From a bacterium (GTDB lineage Bacteria > Auribacterota > Auribacteria > Auribacterales > Auribacteraceae), in the NCBI GenBank assembly GCA_021161885.1, contig JAGGZS010000298.1, forward strand, positions 1 through 5,277: DNA of 5,277 nt, written 5' to 3'. Below, piece by piece: positions 1 through 5,277 of the stretch. Below the pieces are notes generated by a model. It searched no databases. It was not told the DNA's origin and worked only from the letters and a program-made list of their open reading frames with translations. Positions within the stretch are counted from its first letter, which is position 1; every line of letters begins with the position of its first letter. The position numbers and the translations under genes are program-made.

Positions 1-13
1 CTTTTTAATTGGG

Positions 14-61
14 AAAAAAAATGTTATTATCAAAAAAAAAATAATTATTTTTGAAAAAAAA
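14..61. promoter_or_regulatory. Phased A-tracts upstream of the operon promoter (probable curved DNA / UP-like region)
   Basis: Three uninterrupted A runs lie at 14-21 (8 A), 32-41 (10 A) and 54-61 (8 A). Their 3' ends are exactly 20 bp apart, close to two helical turns, an arrangement known to give intrinsic DNA curvature. They end about 45 bp upstream of the candidate -10 hexamer, where curved or A-rich DNA can stimulate transcription through the alpha subunit of RNA polymerase. The runs are seen directly; the promoter role is inferred. In an AT-rich genome, such tracts may also arise by base composition alone. Confidence 0.4.
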
Positions 62-63
62 GG

Positions 64-90
64 TTTACTAAAACAAACTTGTTTATTAAA
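64..90. promoter_or_regulatory. Hyphenated dyad overlapping the -35 zone, possible operator
   Basis: The arms TTTACTAAA (64-72) and TTTATTAAA (82-90) form an inverted repeat with 8 of 9 positions complementary and a 9-nt centre. A second, offset dyad, AAACAA (71-76) with TTGTTT (79-84), lies inside it. The repeat overlaps where a -35 element would sit for the TATAAT at 107-112, so a dimeric regulator could bind here. The base content is almost all A/T, so a chance dyad is quite possible. Confidence 0.25.
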
Positions 91-112
91 TATTTATTTA
101 AGCAATTATAAT
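84..112 (+). promoter_or_regulatory. Candidate sigma-70-type promoter for the operon
   Basis: A perfect TATAAT -10 hexamer lies at 107-112. With a 17-bp spacer the -35 would be TATTAA (84-89), a poor match to TTGACA; TTTATT at 82-87 would give a 19-bp spacer. No extended -10 TG motif precedes it. Transcription would start near 118-120 and give a leader of about 55 nt before the ATG at 175. A weaker alternative is TTGAGG (112-117) with TAGATA (134-139) and a 16-bp spacer. I prefer the first for its exact -10 and the A-tracts upstream. Confidence 0.4.
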
Positions 113-128
113 TGAGGCGTTTGAATCC

Positions 129-147
129 TACCTTAGATACTATGGTA
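129..147 (+). promoter_or_regulatory. Imperfect hairpin in the presumed leader of the first gene
   Basis: TACCTTAG (129-136) and CTATGGTA (140-147) can pair across a 3-nt ATA loop, with one T-T mismatch in the eight-pair stem. The structure lies downstream of the predicted transcription start and 16 nt upstream of the GGGAG ribosome binding site. It could be a leader RNA hairpin or a DNA operator. No poly-T follows it, so it does not look like a terminator. It is short and imperfect. Confidence 0.25.
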
Positions 148-174
148 AGTTAGTAAAAATAATGGGAGACCTCT

Positions 175-2211
175 ATGAAAGAAAAAGATGTAAGTAAAAT
201 CAAAAGTTTTGCAGTTGTTGGTCACAGCCACTCGGGAAAAACTAGTTTAGTAGACAGAATTTTTTATGTTGTTGGTGAATCCGACCGCTTGGGAAAAGTT
301 ACTGAAGGCACCTCATTTTCCGACTACTTTGAAGACGAAAAAGAAAGAGGCACGACAATCCACAGCAAAGTGTTTCGTTTTGATAAAGACGGTTACACAA
401 TTTTCATGATGGATACTCCCGGCTATAACGATTTTTACGGCGAAACTATCGGAGCGCTTGCAGGAGTGGACTGCGCGATTGTAGTCATTGACGCTGTTAC
501 CGGTGTGCAGGTTCAGACGACAAAAGTAATGCGTTATCTTAGCAAACATAAAAAACCGGCTTTAATATTTATTAACAGGATGGACAAAGAACACGCAGAT
601 TATGACAAACGCATATCTACCATTCGAGAATCATTCGGTTCACATTGTGTGCCGATAAATATTCCTATCGGGCAGGAAACCGATTTCAGCGAAGTAGTCA
701 ATGTCATGAAAGAAACTTGCTCTAACGAAAACATCAAAACCGAATACGCCAAATACAGAGAACTTTTTCTTGAAACATTCGCGGAAACCGATGACGACTT
801 GACAATGCGTTATCTCGAAGGTGAAGAATTTAGTCCAGAAGAAATTGAAGAGGGTATGCGTATCGCGACCAAAGAATGCAAACTTGTACCTATCTTATGT
901 GGTTCGGCAGAAAAAAATATTGGGATAAACGAGCTTATTAATTTTCTCTGCCATGATATGCCCTCAGCGGATATGTTTGCCGCAAAAAAGTCTGCCGACG
1001 AAAAATCCGAACGCAAACCGGCTGTTAGCGAACCTTACAGCGCGAAAGTTTTCAAAATTGTTTCTGATCCGTATATCGGGCAGTTAACTTATTTAAGGGT
1101 ATTTTCCGGTGTGCTTAAAGCTGATCAAGGCATTAACAATGTGAGAACGCAATCAAAAGAAAGAATAAATAATTTTTTTACATTCAAAGGCAAAGAACAA
1201 AAACAAGTTCACGAAGCTTATCCGGGCGAAATAATAGCTATTGCGAAACTGAAAAACACTCACGTAAACGATACCTTTGCCGATCCGGCAAATCCTATCG
1301 AATACCCTGATATAGAATTCCCACGGCCTAACACATCTTTCGCGGCTCATTCTAAAAAAACCGGTGAAGAAGAAAAAATAAGCAACGGATTACACACCAT
1401 AGCCGCTGAAGACCCGACCCTTAAAATCGAGCGAAATAAAGCTACAAAAGAACTTGTTATATCCGGTCTCGGCGATTTACATATCGGTGTAAAAATGAAT
1501 ATGTTAAAGAAAAAATTCGGCGTTGAAGTCGATCTATCCACCCCGAAAGTAGCTTACAAAGAAACCATACGTAAAAAAGCGCAAGGGCACTGCAAACATA
1601 AAAAACAAAGCGGCGGGCGCGGTCAATATGCTGATGTATATATAAAAGTTGAACCGCTCGAAAGAGGAACCGGATTTGAATTTGTCGATGAAATCGTAGG
1701 CGGTGTTATTCCAAAAGGATTCATCCCTGCTGTTGAAAAAGGTATTATAGGCGCCATGGATAAAGGTATTTTTGCTGGTTTTCCTGTGGAAGATGTTAAA
1801 GTGCGTTTATATTTCGGCTCTTACCATACAGTTGACTCTTCCGAATTAGCGTTCAAGATAGCCGGTTCAAAAGCGTTTAAAGAAGCTACCGAAAAAGCCG
1901 AGAGTTATCTGCTTGAACCTTTCATGGACATCGAAGTTATTGTAAGCGATGAATTTATGGGACAGGTTACAGGTGAAATAAATGTGAAACGCGGACGAAT
2001 TATGGGAATTGAATCAGCCGGTTCAGGGTTACAACTTATAAAAGCTCAAGCTCCGTTATCAGAGATGTACAGGTTCCCTACCGAACTTCGCTCTATTACG
2101 GGCGGAAGCGCCGCCTTTTCAATGGACTATTCCCATTACGAAGAAGTTCCTTCAATGATTGCCAAAAAGGTTAGAGATGCTTATAAACATATAGACGAGG
2201 AAGAAGAATAA
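175..2211 (+). CDS. fusA2: Elongation factor G-like GTPase (EF-G2 type)
   Basis: A 678-residue translational GTPase with all five EF-G domains, presumed cytosolic and ribosome-binding. GTPase motifs are the P-loop GHSHSGKT (16-23), switch I ERGTTI (57-62), G3 DTPGYNDF (80-87), G4 NRMD (134-137) and G5 GSA (243-245). Domain II begins near 287. Domain III (about 403-478) includes GLGDLHIG (431-438). Domain IV starts around GGRGQYADV (480-488), and its tip YHTVDSSE keeps the His at 551 that is conserved in canonical EF-G. Domain V begins near 580; the protein ends in an acidic EEEE tail. Position 84 is Tyr where canonical EF-G has the catalytic His of DTPGH. Tyr here, the KGKEQ stretch (338-342) and a shortened G' region (about 160-210) place it with EF-G2-like paralogs such as Thermus EF-G-2 and mycobacterial FusA2, not the housekeeping factor. 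The ATG follows GGGAG (164-168), and an in-frame TAA at 160-162 excludes a longer start. Its precise role in translation is unknown; a canonical fusA is expected elsewhere. The gene symbol is a convention. Confidence 0.9.
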   Translation: MKEKDVSKIKSFAVVGHSHSGKTSLVDRIFYVVGESDRLGKVTEGTSFSDYFEDEKERGTTIHSKVFRFDKDGYTIFMMDTPGYNDFYGETIGALAGVDCAIVVIDAVTGVQVQTTKVMRYLSKHKKPALIFINRMDKEHADYDKRISTIRESFGSHCVPINIPIGQETDFSEVVNVMKETCSNENIKTEYAKYRELFLETFAETDDDLTMRYLEGEEFSPEEIEEGMRIATKECKLVPILCGSAEKNIGINELINFLCHDMPSADMFAAKKSADEKSERKPAVSEPYSAKVFKIVSDPYIGQLTYLRVFSGVLKADQGINNVRTQSKERINNFFTFKGKEQKQVHEAYPGEIIAIAKLKNTHVNDTFADPANPIEYPDIEFPRPNTSFAAHSKKTGEEEKISNGLHTIAAEDPTLKIERNKATKELVISGLGDLHIGVKMNMLKKKFGVEVDLSTPKVAYKETIRKKAQGHCKHKKQSGGRGQYADVYIKVEPLERGTGFEFVDEIVGGVIPKGFIPAVEKGIIGAMDKGIFAGFPVEDVKVRLYFGSYHTVDSSELAFKIAGSKAFKEATEKAESYLLEPFMDIEVIVSDEFMGQVTGEINVKRGRIMGIESAGSGLQLIKAQAPLSEMYRFPTELRSITGGSAAFSMDYSHYEEVPSMIAKKVRDAYKHIDEEEE

Positions 2212-2232
2212 AATTTTTATACTTATATTAAT

Positions 2233-2249
2233 AAGGAGATAATATAGTG
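2233..2249 (+). promoter_or_regulatory. Ribosome binding site that fixes the GTG start of yebC
   Basis: AAGGAGAT (2233-2240) is a strong Shine-Dalgarno match, with 8 nt between GGAG and the GTG at 2247-2249. The start gives the family-typical N-terminus MSGHSKW. A small AU hairpin, CTTAT (2222-2226) with ATAAG (2231-2235) and a 4-nt loop, just touches the Shine-Dalgarno sequence; it is probably too weak to matter. Confidence 0.75.
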
Positions 2250-2999
2250 TCAGGTCATTCAAAATGGGCAAGTATAAAACATAAAAAAGCGGCTACCGAC
2301 GCAAAACGAGGCAAGCTCTTCTCCCGTTTAAGCAAAGAAATTACCATAGCCGCTAAAATTGGAGGCGGTGATTTAAGTATGAATCCTCGCTTGAGGACAG
2401 CTGTAACCGCCGCTAAAGGCGCTAATATGCCTAACGATAATATCGAGCGCGCCATAAAAAAAGGCACTGGCGAATTACCCGGGGTGGTTTATGAAGAATG
2501 CGTTTATGAAGGATACGGTCCGGGCGGTGTCGCTATTTTAATAGAAACCCTTACGGATAACAAAAACCGCACAACCTCGGAAATTCGCAGTATTTTAAGT
2601 AAGCGAAACGGAAATATGGCTTCCGCCAACGCTGTCGCTTGGATGTTCACAAAAAAAGGTTATTTCACTATACATAAAAAAGATGTCGATGAAGATACCC
2701 TTTTAACTGTCGTGCTTGACGCAGGGGCGGAAGACGTTAAAACCGAAGACGATCTTTTTGAAGTATTTACGCAACCGCATGATTTTGAAGCAGTCTCAGA
2801 AGCGTTAAAAGACAAAAACATTCCAACTCAAACAGCTGAAATAACCGCTTTGCCCAACAGTACGGTGCCTCTTCAAGAAAAAGAAGCTAAACAGGTGTTA
2901 GACCTTATCGAGGTAATTGAAGACCATGATGACGTGCAGAACGTATACGCTAACTTTGATATACCCGACGACATAATGGCAAAACTTGAAGATATTTGA
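2247..2999 (+). CDS. yebC: YebC/PmpR/TACO1-family protein
   Basis: A 250-residue cytosolic protein of typical length for the YebC family. Hallmarks are GHSKW (3-7), the basic helix KHKKAATDAKRGKLFSRL (11-28), NPRLR (46-50), NMPNDNIERAIKKG (60-73), YEGYGPGG (87-94), DNKNRT (104-109), and a C-terminal segment with an acidic EDHDDVQ stretch followed by NVYANFDI (225-239). No domain is missing. Family members have been described as DNA-binding transcription regulators (for example Pseudomonas PmpR) and, more recently, as ribosome-associated factors; the human homolog TACO1 is needed for mitochondrial COX1 translation. Which role applies here cannot be read from the sequence. It starts with GTG, 35 nt after the EF-G-like gene and 48 nt before ruvC. 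Linkage of yebC to ruvC is common in bacteria; linkage to an EF-G paralog is less expected and would fit a role in translation. Confidence 0.95.
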   Translation: MSGHSKWASIKHKKAATDAKRGKLFSRLSKEITIAAKIGGGDLSMNPRLRTAVTAAKGANMPNDNIERAIKKGTGELPGVVYEECVYEGYGPGGVAILIETLTDNKNRTTSEIRSILSKRNGNMASANAVAWMFTKKGYFTIHKKDVDEDTLLTVVLDAGAEDVKTEDDLFEVFTQPHDFEAVSEALKDKNIPTQTAEITALPNSTVPLQEKEAKQVLDLIEVIEDHDDVQNVYANFDIPDDIMAKLEDI

Positions 3000-3007
3000 A
3001 TCTCATA

Positions 3008-3035
3008 AGATTTTTTATAAATCTATAAAAAAACT
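3008..3035 (+). other. Two overlapping, mutually exclusive AU-rich hairpins between yebC and ruvC
   Basis: AGATTT (3008-3013) can pair with AAATCT (3019-3024) across a 5-nt loop. Alternatively TTTTTTATA (3011-3019) can pair with TATAAAAAA (3024-3032) across a 4-nt loop, extended after an A-A mismatch by two outer pairs (3008-3009 with 3034-3035). The two share bases and cannot form together. Neither is GC-rich nor followed by a T run, so I do not call a terminator. They end just before the ruvC ribosome binding site (3037-3043). A regulatory role is speculative. Confidence 0.2.
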
Positions 3036-3036
3036 C

Positions 3037-3050
3037 AAGGTGAATTTGTG
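3037..3050 (+). promoter_or_regulatory. Ribosome binding site that fixes the GTG start of ruvC
   Basis: AAGGTGA (3037-3043) lies upstream of the GTG at 3048-3050, with 7 nt between AAGG and the start. The start places the first catalytic Asp at residue 7, as in E. coli RuvC, which supports it over any other choice. Confidence 0.75.
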
Positions 3051-3545
3051 CGTATTATCGGTATAGATCCCGGAACATACAGAACAGGCTACGGCATAAT
3101 AGACGTAATAAACAACGAAAACAAAATTGTTTCATGCGGGTGTCTGGAAAGCAGAGACGCGAAATCTTCAAAAAGATATTTTTCCATTTACCAGCAAATC
3201 ACAGATGTAATCAAAGAATATAAACCGCAGCAGTGCGCCATAGAAAGCACTTTTTTCTACAAAAACCCAAAAGTAGTAATGCGGTTGGGTGAAATAAGAG
3301 GTGTGCTTATTTTATCAGCTGTGCAAACAGGGATTGACGTTTTCCAATACACTCCGCTGGAAGTGAAAAAATCAATTACCGGATACGGCAGGGCAGATAA
3401 AGAACAGGTCAGAAAAATGGTGAAGATGCTTTTGTCTTTAACAAAAATACATAAGGCAAACGATGTATCCGACGCGCTGGCAATAGCGTTATGCCATAGG
3501 CACAACAACAATTCAATCAAGTACCGGCTCGTAAAAAACATATAG
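3048..3545 (+). CDS. ruvC: Holliday junction resolvase RuvC
   Basis: A 165-residue RNase H-fold endonuclease that cuts Holliday junctions symmetrically, as a dimer, during recombinational repair; it uses Mg2+. All four acidic catalytic positions are present: Asp7 in GIDPG, Glu66 in AIEST, and Asp139 and Asp142 in NDVSDALA. These match E. coli Asp7, Glu66, Asp138 and Asp141 almost number for number. FFYKNPKVVMRLGEIRG (69-85) is the conserved helix region, with an aromatic residue at 69 as in the E. coli enzyme. DALAIALCH (142-150) is the usual C-terminal signature, followed by a short basic tail. Length is slightly below the 173 residues of E. coli, with no sign of truncation. It begins with GTG and ends with TAG, 15 nt before ruvA, so the two genes are almost certainly co-transcribed. 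The enzyme acts with the RuvAB complex encoded immediately downstream. Confidence 0.96.
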   Translation: MRIIGIDPGTYRTGYGIIDVINNENKIVSCGCLESRDAKSSKRYFSIYQQITDVIKEYKPQQCAIESTFFYKNPKVVMRLGEIRGVLILSAVQTGIDVFQYTPLEVKKSITGYGRADKEQVRKMVKMLLSLTKIHKANDVSDALAIALCHRHNNNSIKYRLVKNI

Positions 3546-3550
3546 AAACA

Positions 3551-3563
3551 AGAGGTTATTTTG
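3551..3563 (+). promoter_or_regulatory. Ribosome binding site and rare TTG start of ruvA
   Basis: AGAGGT (3551-3556) precedes the TTG at 3561-3563 with a 5-nt gap after the GG. TTG is the right start because it yields MIGFIRG, which matches the conserved RuvA N-terminus MIGxLxG. The next in-frame ATG, at residue 24, would remove part of the OB fold. TTG starts usually initiate less efficiently than ATG, so it may lower RuvA output relative to RuvB, whose gene starts with ATG. Confidence 0.75.
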
Positions 3564-4163
3564 ATAGGTTTTATTAGAGGAATTCTTACATCGGCGCAAC
3601 CGACAAAAGCCTTAATTGACGTTCAAGGTATGGGTTATAACGTATCTATTCCCATAAGCACATTCGAGAAACTCCCTGAGATTAACAGCGAGGTAAAATT
3701 ATTGACTCATCTTCATGTGCGCGAAGACAATATGTCCTTGTTCGGTTTTTTTTCGCAGGAAGAAAAAGATTTTTTTTTACTGCTGATAGGAGTATCTAAG
3801 ATAGGTCCGAAAGGGGCTCTGGGCATTTTGTCAGGTATCCCTATTAATGAATTAATACAGGCAATATCATCAGGCGACGTAAACCGTATTTCAAGGGTTC
3901 CCGGAATAGGCAAAAAAACATCAGAACGCTTAATTGTGGAATTAAAAGAAAAAATACCCGATACTGCGGGAACTGACATAATATCATCTAAAACAAGCGA
4001 TAAACAAAAAATTATGGTTACAGATACAATAATGGCTCTTGTTTCATTAGGATACGCGAAAAACAAAGCGCAGGACGCAGTACGAAAAATTTCAAAAACA
4101 CATAACCTTGACAGCATCAACATTGAGCAGCTTGTAAAATTATCTCTTCAGGTTATTAAATAA
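3561..4163 (+). CDS. ruvA: Holliday junction branch migration protein RuvA
   Basis: A 200-residue DNA-binding subunit of the RuvAB branch-migration machine. Tetramers hold the four-way junction in an open square-planar form and load RuvB rings. Domain I (about 1-64) is the OB fold, with the acidic pin Glu55-Asp56 in VREDN at the same positions as in E. coli. Domain II (about 65-135) has two helix-hairpin-helix motifs, IGVSKIGPKGALGIL (76-90) and VPGIGKKTSERLIVEL (113-128), which bind the DNA backbone. A flexible polar linker (about 133-148) leads to domain III (149-200), a small three-helix domain with TIMALVSLGYAKNKAQDAV that contacts RuvB. Length is typical. T runs of 8 (3746-3753) and 9 (3770-3778) encode residues just before domain II, but the frame is intact. 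It lies 15 nt after ruvC and 15 nt before ruvB. Confidence 0.96.
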   Translation: MIGFIRGILTSAQPTKALIDVQGMGYNVSIPISTFEKLPEINSEVKLLTHLHVREDNMSLFGFFSQEEKDFFLLLIGVSKIGPKGALGILSGIPINELIQAISSGDVNRISRVPGIGKKTSERLIVELKEKIPDTAGTDIISSKTSDKQKIMVTDTIMALVSLGYAKNKAQDAVRKISKTHNLDSINIEQLVKLSLQVIK

Positions 4164-4166
4164 TAA

Positions 4167-4181
4167 TAAGGTTAAGTAATG
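4167..4181 (+). promoter_or_regulatory. Ribosome binding site of ruvB
   Basis: TAAGGT (4167-4172) lies 7 nt before the ATG at 4179-4181, immediately after the ruvA stop codon (TAA, 4161-4163). The close packing favours translational coupling from ruvA to ruvB. Confidence 0.6.
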
Positions 4182-5210
4182 GCTGATAAATTTATAGATG
4201 AATTTCTGGAAAAAGACATACTGCTTGACCAGTCGCTCCGCCCTACTATTTTCAACGATTTCATCGGTCAGAAAAAGATAAAAGACCGCCTTTTACTATT
4301 CATCAAAGCCGCTCAGGAACGTGGAGAATGTTTAGACCATTGCCTGTTTTCCGGTCCGCCGGGACTGGGCAAAACCACTCTCGCCCATCTTATTTCAGGG
4401 ACAATGAGCAGTAATATCCGCATAACGTCAGGTCCCGTAATCGAGCGTCCCGGAGACCTGGCGGGTATCTTAACTAATCTTGAGGAAGGCGATGTTCTTT
4501 TTATCGACGAAATACATCGGCTTAACCATATCGTAGAGGAATACCTTTATTCGGCTATGGAAGATTATAAACTGGATATTATTTTAGACAAAGGACCCAA
4601 CGCGAGAAGTATCCGCTTAAATTTGCCTTTTTTCACTCTTGTGGGAGCCACAACAAGAAGCGGTTTGCTTACATCGCCTTTGCGTTCAAGATTCGGTTTC
4701 ATAAACCGCTTAAATTATTATTCTACGGCTGACCTCCAAAAAATTGTCGTTCGCTCATCGCGTATTTTAAACGTGGAAATTGACGAGCAGGGCGCGCTCG
4801 AAATAGCACGCAGATCAAGAGGTACTCCGAGAATCGCCAACAGCCTGTTGAAAAGAGTCAGGGACTACGCGCAGATAAAAGCCGACAACAAAATAAACAT
4901 TTCCGTTGCGGATGCCGCCTTAAATATGCTTGACGTCGATCAGCAAGGGCTTGACGAAATGGATATCCTTATTCTGGAAACAATAATCCATAAATTCGAC
5001 GGAGGACCTGTGGGCATAAATTCCCTTGCTGTCGCCGTTGGCGAAGAAGCCGATACGTTAGAAGAAGTTTACGAACCGTATCTTATTCAGCAGGGGTATA
5101 TAAAAAGAACCCCAAGCGGAAGGAAAACGACTCGCGCGGCATACAAACACCTTAACATTTCTATGCCGTACGCCCAGGGAGACAATTTTTATCAGGATTC
5201 ATTATTTTAG
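4179..5210 (+). CDS. ruvB: Holliday junction branch migration ATPase RuvB
   Basis: A 343-residue AAA+ motor that forms hexameric rings and pulls DNA through the RuvA-bound junction using ATP. The family signature LRPTIFNDFIGQ spans 20-31. Walker A is GPPGLGKTT (59-67), Walker B LFIDEIH (107-113), sensor 1 GATTR (156-160), the arginine finger Arg171 in LRSRFG (equivalent to E. coli Arg174), and sensor 2 Arg218 in GTPRIAN. The C-terminal winged helix (about 263-325) contains FDGGPVGINSLA, EEADTLEEVYEPYLIQQG and TPSGR. The usual TPRGR appears as TPSGR (311-315), a mild variation at the DNA-contacting wing. The C-terminal SLF resembles the short tails common in RuvB, so the amber stop at 5208-5210 is credible. 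All nucleotide-handling residues are present and the gene looks functional. Confidence 0.97.
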   Translation: MADKFIDEFLEKDILLDQSLRPTIFNDFIGQKKIKDRLLLFIKAAQERGECLDHCLFSGPPGLGKTTLAHLISGTMSSNIRITSGPVIERPGDLAGILTNLEEGDVLFIDEIHRLNHIVEEYLYSAMEDYKLDIILDKGPNARSIRLNLPFFTLVGATTRSGLLTSPLRSRFGFINRLNYYSTADLQKIVVRSSRILNVEIDEQGALEIARRSRGTPRIANSLLKRVRDYAQIKADNKINISVADAALNMLDVDQQGLDEMDILILETIIHKFDGGPVGINSLAVAVGEEADTLEEVYEPYLIQQGYIKRTPSGRKTTRAAYKHLNISMPYAQGDNFYQDSLF

Positions 5211-5222
5211 AGTATTTTAAAA

Positions 5223-5277
5223 ATGGACTTTTATAAACATTTCGCGAAAATATTTATTTTTACCGGAATTTTTTTAA
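5223..5277 (+). CDS. Start of an unidentified gene, cut by the window edge
   Basis: An ATG at 5223 opens 18 codons that stay open to the end of the window. The visible peptide MDFYKHFAKIFIFTGIFL has a Lys/His-containing N-terminus followed by a hydrophobic stretch, like the beginning of a signal peptide or membrane anchor. It sits 12 nt after the ruvB stop, on the same strand, so it may continue the operon. There is no clear Shine-Dalgarno sequence before it; only GAG at 5210-5212 is purine-rich. The true start may therefore lie further right, beyond the window. It shares the reading frame of ruvB. I do not recognise the product. Confidence 0.4.
   Translation, partial: MDFYKHFAKIFIFTGIFL

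Noticed and set aside
1..174. Tail of an upstream gene or an RNA gene
   Set aside because: No long open frame or tRNA-like fold is visible; the segment is dominated by A/T runs and promoter-like elements.
313..1541. Several short antisense open frames opposite the EF-G-like gene
   Set aside because: They are 64-78 codons long, rich in residues expected from reverse reading of a coding strand, and overlap a full-length conserved gene.
175..2211. Tetracycline-resistance ribosomal protection protein (TetM type)
   Set aside because: Domain and motif spacing, the KGKEQ stretch and the domain IV tip YHTVDSSE match EF-G/EF-G2 proteins, not the Tet(M)/Tet(O) group.
2255..2467. Antisense open frame opposite the 5' end of yebC
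   Set aside because: It is a shadow of the conserved, repetitive codon pattern of yebC, without any start signals.
3000..3036. Rho-independent terminator between yebC and ruvC
   Set aside because: The stems are AU-rich and are not followed by a T run on the coding strand; the A run there would be a tail only for transcription in the other direction, where no gene ends.
3000..3047. SOS/LexA operator before ruvC
   Set aside because: I looked for CTGT-N8-ACAG and GAAC-N4-GTTC type boxes here and in 1-174 and saw none. Other phyla use different LexA boxes, so SOS control is not excluded.
3257..3541. Antisense open frame of 94 codons opposite ruvC
   Set aside because: It covers the catalytic part of ruvC on the opposite strand and shows no recognisable protein features.
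3713..4123. Antisense open frame of 136 codons opposite ruvA
   Set aside because: It lies wholly within a clearly recognised gene on the other strand, its translation resembles no family I know, and there is no convincing ribosome binding site or promoter for it.

Overview
This AT-rich bacterial window carries five complete genes, all on the + strand and closely spaced. In order they are an EF-G-like translational GTPase (175-2211), a YebC/TACO1-family protein (2247-2999), and the Holliday-junction genes ruvC (3048-3545), ruvA (3561-4163) and ruvB (4179-5210). A sixth reading frame opens at 5223 and runs off the right edge. The gaps between the complete genes are 35, 48, 15 and 15 nt. No convincing terminator separates them, so I read the block as one transcription unit, possibly with extra internal starts.

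The first 174 bases hold no gene that I can support. They contain three long A-tracts about 20 bp apart, a perfect TATAAT hexamer at 107-112, a dyad just upstream of it, and an imperfect hairpin in the presumed leader. This looks like the promoter region of the operon. Start codons vary: ATG, GTG, GTG, TTG and ATG. Each follows a recognisable purine-rich ribosome binding site.

The genes fall into two themes. The first two probably act on the ribosome: a variant EF-G whose G3 motif is DTPGY instead of DTPGH, and a YebC protein, a family that includes the mitochondrial translation factor TACO1 and bacterial members also described as transcription regulators. The last three encode the complete RuvABC resolvasome. 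RuvA tetramers bind the four-way junction, RuvB hexamers drive branch migration with ATP, and RuvC cuts the junction. All three keep their diagnostic catalytic or binding residues and look functional.

The source is a bacterium with AT-rich DNA and ordinary AGGAG-type ribosome binding sites. The yebC-ruvC-ruvA-ruvB order occurs in many Gram-negative-type phyla. The AT bias and the EF-G2-like gene would fit, for example, an Elusimicrobiota/Endomicrobium-type genome, but that is a guess from general impression and not from a marker gene. I found no mobile element, CRISPR array, RNA gene or evidence of a new system. The points worth a second look are the EF-G variant beside yebC, the promoter architecture, and two long T runs inside ruvA.
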